Shown: positions 59,443-64,000 of the stretch, piece by piece
Layout: every line of letters begins with the position of its first letter
How positions within the stretch are numbered: the first letter of the stretch is position 1
From: Dryococelus australis
Taxonomy: Eukaryota > Arthropoda > Insecta > Phasmatodea > Phasmatidae
Assembly (NCBI GenBank): GCA_029891345.1
Contig: CM057009.1
Coordinates: forward strand, 310,348,166 to 310,412,165
DNA length: 64,000 bases
Direction: 5' to 3'
Notes under the pieces: model-generated
Seen by the model: the letters and a program-made list of their open reading frames with translations, nothing else
Told to the model about the DNA's origin: nothing
Database searches by the model: none
Translations under genes and position numbers: made by a program

Positions 59443-60709
59443 TGTGCTCGCATCCCTCGCCTCCAGGCCGTTTGCACGGTCGTGCACCTCTGCAGCATGC
59501 ACCGACACTCTATCAGCTTTGCTAGAGATGCTACGAGTGTAACAGTGTGGCGTGTGTAGGGGGTGCAAGTGGGGAGGACATAGTGCAATGATGTGCAAGT
59601 TAGTGCAACAGAGTGCGATGTTAAAATAGGGCGCCCTAGAAAAGGGTTTAGCAGCTGATGCCACATGAACTCTGATTCATGGGGACTACAAAGACGTCCC
59701 TATCAAATATTATCAGTGTTATTGCTTTGTTTACATGCGTATTGCAAGAGGTGAGATATGTTCATTCCTCGTGTGTACCCTCATTTCTCCCCATAAAATG
59801 TGCAAGTGTTTCTATTTTTCTTAACATTATGCAAAGTATTTTTATTCACAATATTAATTGCAAGTGTTTGGTGTTTTGTTGGTTTTAAGAGCAAGTGAGA
59901 AAAAAAGTAGTTCAGTTGTGGCACGCTAACCTGCCAGGGGAAGTTCTCGCGCCATGGTATAATATTCAGTAGCATCTGAGACTCATGAGGACAAGGCTAC
60001 ATCACGAGCACACTCCTGTGGCCCGCACCATTCTTACACCAATCACTTAGCTTGCAATAGTCTTTATTAATTAATAGGAACCTTTTGACTTTTCGTCACC
60101 GGAGACACCTGCAGACACCGGAGACACCCCTGGGATTTGCATCGCATAGGGGAGCATAATATTTCACTTTAAACCATTTTTATGGTTTCGTGCTTTTTAT
60201 GAGTAACCTTACCGGCTGACCAAGCCGAGAGATTGAATGTAATGTTTCTTCCAGCAGAGGAGAATTAATGTAATTTCACGAAAAATAGATGTGTGGTGGA
60301 ATATATGTGTATTATGTCAGTGTAACACCTTAGGGCATGTCAGGGAATGAGCCCTTAAAATCCTGCCAACCAGTAGCAGTTTTCTCATCAAGTGTTTTGT
60401 GTGCTGAATCAATTTCACTATATGTATGTGGCAGTAAATCAGTTAATACAAGGCATGTGGGCCAGCCTGAAATAGACCCACCATTTAGAATACATATCAG
60501 TCAACTTTTAATAATTACTATGAGGTGTACTCCTCCAACGATGGAAGATTACATACATGAGATTGGTTTACAATCCAGAGATCTTCAAGAGTAAACAGCT
60601 CTACCGCAATACTTTTGACATTGTGCTGGAAATGTTTGGTGCCTGCTAGGTAACAGTATTTCCAAATGTCCCTTACCTCAACCAACACAAACCTTAAAAT
60701 CTCTTTTCA
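59443..60709 (+). repeat. Gypsy 3 3' LTR
   Basis: Diverged direct copy of 52286-53551, same orientation, preceded by the polypurine tract. Confidence 0.9.
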
Positions 60710-60729
60710 ATACTAACGACATCCGGTAT

Positions 60730-61140
60730 GAGTCTTGCATTCGTTCCATACCTCTAAGTTTCACTTTAGTGGTCGTGCCAGGACTTATGATCTTAAGGGA
60801 GCCTAAGGGCAGTACACATCTTTGAAGTTGGACCTGAAAAATCAGTTTATTACAAATAGTAGAGAAACATTCAAGATGGAACATTGAGTGACTGGAAAAT
60901 TTGTAACGTAAAATAATTATGTAAACACCACAACACATGTCTGTCGCTCTCCTAAAATTATGTCGTAGGCATATTCACGATTACTACCCTCTTTTAGACT
61001 TAACCTCCATGCTGATGTTACATTCATATAATACAGAAAATAATTGTTCCATCTCAGTTATTTGTGATACACTTGTGCTTCAAGTCCAATTTCAAAGATA
61101 TGTACCGCCCTTAGGATTCACTTTAACCATAGGTTTCTAG
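60730..61140. repeat. Inverted pair of short repeats
   Basis: Minus strand GTCCAACTTCAAAGATGTGT, followed by ACTGCCCTTAGG, around 60790-60830 faces plus strand GTCCAATTTCAAAGATATGT with ACCGCCCTTAGG at 61084-61115. GTTCCATCT blocks precede both. The halves may be one foldback repeat or two insertions; no coding sense. Confidence 0.55.
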
Positions 61141-62440
61141 AATGTTTTCACATAAACGAATAGCATTCCAAAAGTTAATTTTGTGCCCCGAACACCACCG
61201 TACAGTACAAAGCGATTAACCGAAATGACTCACTCTATCCCTTCTCCCACCACCAATGTTTGATGCCAGGGATATGAACAGTAAGTATATCCCATTAATT
61301 TAACCAAAGAGGCGAAAGTTTTAAAACACTTGCCAGTGCTTTGACAGGCATGAGAAGGTGGTTCGTGTTTGTTTGGTATAGTTAACTCAAGTTGCCAGGT
61401 ACTGAGAAACATGCTACTTTCGTGTTATGAATTCTATACCGTTCATTGGGACGAATTCATTTTCAGAGTAAAGGAAAAAGAGTACCAAATGTAAAATCAA
61501 CATATTTTTAGTGCAATTGTAATGCAATTACAAACATCTAACGGCGAACGAATGATTATTACATAAGAAAACATTCCATGTCTAAACTCTCGGTAAAATT
61601 ACCTACAAAGAAAATCACACAATATTTTTAATTATCATAGTAAGCATGTTACCCATGGCCATGTGGCCTCGCTTCAGGTAGCATAAGATCCAAAATTTTC
61701 TTTTCCATGTATTTCTACATAAACAAGTAATTATCTACACAAATAAGAAAACACATTTAGAAATAAGTTTTGCTAACATACTTAAGTGAGGAGTATACGC
61801 TCATACAATACTTGATATCGCTGAAAATTATTCTTTTGTAGAGTTGTAGCGTACAGATTATACATTTTATTTAAATTTCCTGCTCATGCTATACAATTGA
61901 AATCCATTTGTCTCGCTTAGCTTACATTTCCTATATTCTGATATCTTTAAAAGGAAAAAAAATACTAGCTGCAAACATAGAGGTGGTATGAAGATTACGC
62001 TTAAACAGTTAGATTTGAACAAAATATTTTCGGATTTCCCAAGGCGAGAAACACCAGGCTATTTTATTCATTCTGATAAGAGCCAGTGCCATCGGGTATA
62101 CCCACGCTTCTGCAAAAGCAAATATCTAACAGACACATGAAACTTGATTATACAGAAAGTAAAAGACAAACATTAAATTTGTATTCTGTAACAATGTATT
62201 TATCAAAGCAGGTATTAATCAAGGTAAATTTATAGATCATGCTACAGTGATGCCATGTATATATCCTAGAACTTATCTTAGTACATACACTCAATTGCAA
62301 ACAAATTTGATCACCTTGAATATGCCACCACAGGGGTATGCAAATGGGTACAGACGCAGGACATTATTGTACGTATACAGGCAAAAATGCAAATATTGTA
62401 CCACACCTATCACTTAGTGCAGGGGAGCAACACTTGCAGG
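61141..62440. other. AT-rich stretch, nothing recognised
   Basis: I looked for upstream lipocalin exons on the minus strand here ('G.WYE' or 'C' motifs with splice sites) and found none. Confidence 0.4.
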
Positions 62441-62446
62441 ATGCAC

Positions 62447-63300
62447 TTAGTATGGTGTTGGAACACCCACAGCATGGAGACAGGCGACGGTACGTTTAGG
62501 CATGGAGGCATACAAACGTCGGATGTTCTTTTGAGGTAGAGCTCTGTATATAGGAGGCAGATTCTGCCACAGCTACCTCAACTGACGCTCCAAATCCTCG
62601 TAGTTGCAGCTGGACGAAGTTGTTGTCCAATATGGCAAATGTTGCTGGCCAAGGAAGCAGGTTGACACCACGAAGACAGGCCCGTGCTGTGTGAAGCTGG
62701 GCATTATCCTGCTGTAAAAGGGGTTGTCAAACTGCACCAAGAAAGAAAGCATACATGGTCGCAGAATTTCCTGGACATATCGCCGCACCGTAAAGGTTCC
62801 TTCAATCACCACAAGTGGGGCGCGAGAATCGTATTAAATGGCACCCCATGCCATAACACCTCTCGTCGGCATGGTGTACCGCTCTACATTAAAATGTCGA
62901 TCTCAGCGCTAACCAGGACGTCTCCAGACTCGAATTCGGTGGTCGTCTGTATCCAGACAGAACCGTGATTCGCCGCTAAACACCACTCGACGCCAATCCG
63001 CAAGCTGCTATGCTACCCGTTCCTGGCAGAAGATTACACATGCTCGCTGATGCTCAGGTCGAAATGGTAGACGCCGTAATGGATGCCGGATCGACAGGTT
63101 CTGCGCTACTAGCCACCTGTATGAGGTACTGATATACAAAAGTGTATCCATAGCTGCTATGACATGTCACTGGATGGTGTACAGCGACGCCCATCGAGTG
63201 CTGACAGCCTGTGGCACGATGACAAGATTCTTCTTGCTAGTGGTCCGCCGGGGTCGACCCGTGCCTTCTCGGTGGGTGTGTGTACCCCACAATTCTTACT
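62447..63300 (-). pseudogene. Tc1-like transposase remnant
   Basis: Minus-strand pieces in order: RRLPFRPEHQRACVIFCQER, then VVFSGESRFCLDTDDHRIRV (normally FSDESRF, the first catalytic Asp is Gly here) and WRRPG, then PTRGVMAWGAI, then VVIEGTFTVRRYVQEILRP. After a frame change comes LLQQDNAQLHTARACL with the second catalytic Asp, then NLPWPA-like sequence, and finally RRLYASMPKRTVACLHAVG, PTPY and a stop at 62447. This is the order of Tc1-type DD34E transposases with the 'GG.TPY' end. The first catalytic residue is lost and frames shift. Terminal inverted repeats were not identified. Confidence 0.8.
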
Positions 63301-64000
63301 GCGTCCATTACCGACTCACACTGTAGGCATAATTGCTCAAGTGGTGAGCAGCGCACCCAAATTTTGAACATGACTCTAGGAGGCCGACGATGGGAGGCTA
63401 TTCCTTGTAGAAAATGAGGTAGACAAATGCAATAAAACTTATAGCGCAGCTCAACACCAAATACGACCTTGATACTCGAGTTAAGAAATGGATTTTTTTT
63501 TTTTGCAAAATATCAGAATCGCGTTGCCGTAAAGGTACAATTCTGTGGATAATGTTTAGTGTAATAGAGATCTTCAACCTATGAAAACCAGGCTATAAGA
63601 CCTTCGCCTTCAAAGAATAATCGAGCTTGCTACCCTATAATTGTTTACAATTTTTGCCTTCAATTTATATGGAATTTTGATTCCGTTTTATTGAGCAATA
63701 CGTAATATTTAACAAACAAGTGCCTTGGACACACCGTTTCCTTTTCACACTTACGCAGAATATTCAGCGGCTATAAAATGCCCGGCGTGTAGGTAAGTAC
63801 ACGTGGAAATAAACGTATCGTAAGCATCCGATACTGTTCCGACTAATTTTACGTGGTTCTTAAGTGGGAACTTTAGTGCAGTAACACAATCGTGTGTTGG
63901 GTTTACGCACTAGCATGCCTTGTAGTTACGATCTCGCTTAATTTTTTTCACTGCAGCCTGACGCGCCGTACATCAAATACATGTCGGCCAGTTCCTCCCA
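63301..64000. other. Stretch with a plus-strand TATA-like site
   Basis: GGCTATAAAATGCCCGG at 63769-63785 resembles a TATA box, but a GTAAGT lies only 20 bp later and no exon is recognised. Poly-T at 63494-63504. Nothing else. Confidence 0.3.

Larger units (their letters stand above)
52286..60709 (+). mobile_element. Ty3/gypsy element 3 with both LTRs
   Basis: Two direct repeats of about 1.27 kb (52286-53551 and 59443-60709) begin TGTGCTCG and end TTTTCA. They flank gag-like, protease, reverse transcriptase, RNase H and integrase sequence in Ty3/gypsy order on the plus strand. GGAGGCAGGGGAATTTAACA directly before the 3' LTR serves as polypurine tract. The LTRs differ at many sites and all internal frames are broken, so the copy is old. 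Flanks ATACTGACG (52277-52285) and ATACTAACG (60710-60718) agree at 8 of 9 bases. If the lipocalin's 5' exons lie beyond the window, this insertion is intronic. Confidence 0.9.

Noticed and set aside
63769-63800. TATA box followed by GTAAGT
   Set aside because: The donor-like GTAAGT is too close to the TATA site for a transcribed exon, and no coding sequence follows.
1-64000. CRISPR arrays, bacterial operons, prophage
   Set aside because: No regular short direct repeats with unique spacers, and no compact gene clusters; splice signals, SINEs and animal transposons indicate a eukaryotic chromosome.

Overview
The window looks like nuclear DNA of an arthropod, most likely an insect with a large, AT-rich, transposon-laden genome. 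The evidence is AT-rich non-coding DNA with microsatellites, decayed Ty3/gypsy, Tc1/mariner, Tigger-like and hAT-like fragments, tRNA-derived SINE heads, and two spliced exons of an animal lipocalin. There are no bacterial operons, rRNA genes or CRISPR arrays. I cannot name the species; the transposon families resemble ones I know from polyneopterans such as cockroaches and stick insects, but this is only an impression.

Host coding content is very sparse. The one gene I can support is a lipocalin (apolipoprotein D-like) on the minus strand. An internal exon lies at 51047-51139 and the terminal exon with its stop at 46837-46967. They are separated by a 4.1 kb intron and match in splice phase. 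The 5' exons are not visible; they would lie above 51140, where an 8.4 kb Ty3/gypsy element (52286-60709) and a Tc1-like element (about 62447-63300) sit.

Layout. 1-7 kb: AT-rich DNA with a 351-bp tandem duplication next to a decayed domain (1430-1733) and a BED-finger fragment (6778-7122). 8-14 kb: a Tigger-type DNA-binding fragment, a 3 x 179-bp tandem array, a 0.4-kb segment duplicated 4.1 kb apart, a possible small first exon at 11634 and a GC-rich promoter-like patch near 12.9-13.1 kb. 16-20 kb: a 136-bp tandem array, a large imperfect palindrome and a roughly 117-bp satellite. 19.7-24.3 kb: several decayed C2H2 zinc-finger fragments plus a piece of a protein associated in other animals with B-family DNA polymerase elements, interrupted by a TA-flanked foldback mariner. 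26-27.7 kb: a retroelement integrase tail with an in-frame 60-bp triplication and a 246-codon ORF with an internal repeat. 29-31.9 kb: a GTTGG-rich composite of about 415-bp tandem units and 0.5-kb inverted arms. 32-34.5 kb: microsatellites, degenerate tandem repeats, a polypyrimidine tract and SINE heads. 36-38.3 kb: 5'-truncated gypsy 1 (minus). 39.8-40.4 kb: mariner remnant. 43.3-46.4 kb: gypsy 2 (minus). 46.8-51.1 kb: lipocalin. 52.3-60.7 kb: gypsy 3 with both LTRs. 62.4-63.3 kb: Tc1-like remnant.

Every transposon ORF seen is broken by stops or frameshifts, so none of the copies here looks autonomous. I see no new functional system. The most interesting items are the foldback mariner, the zinc-finger/polymerase-element cluster, the paired PHD-like fingers in gypsy 3, the GTTGG composite and the repeat-containing 246-codon ORF.
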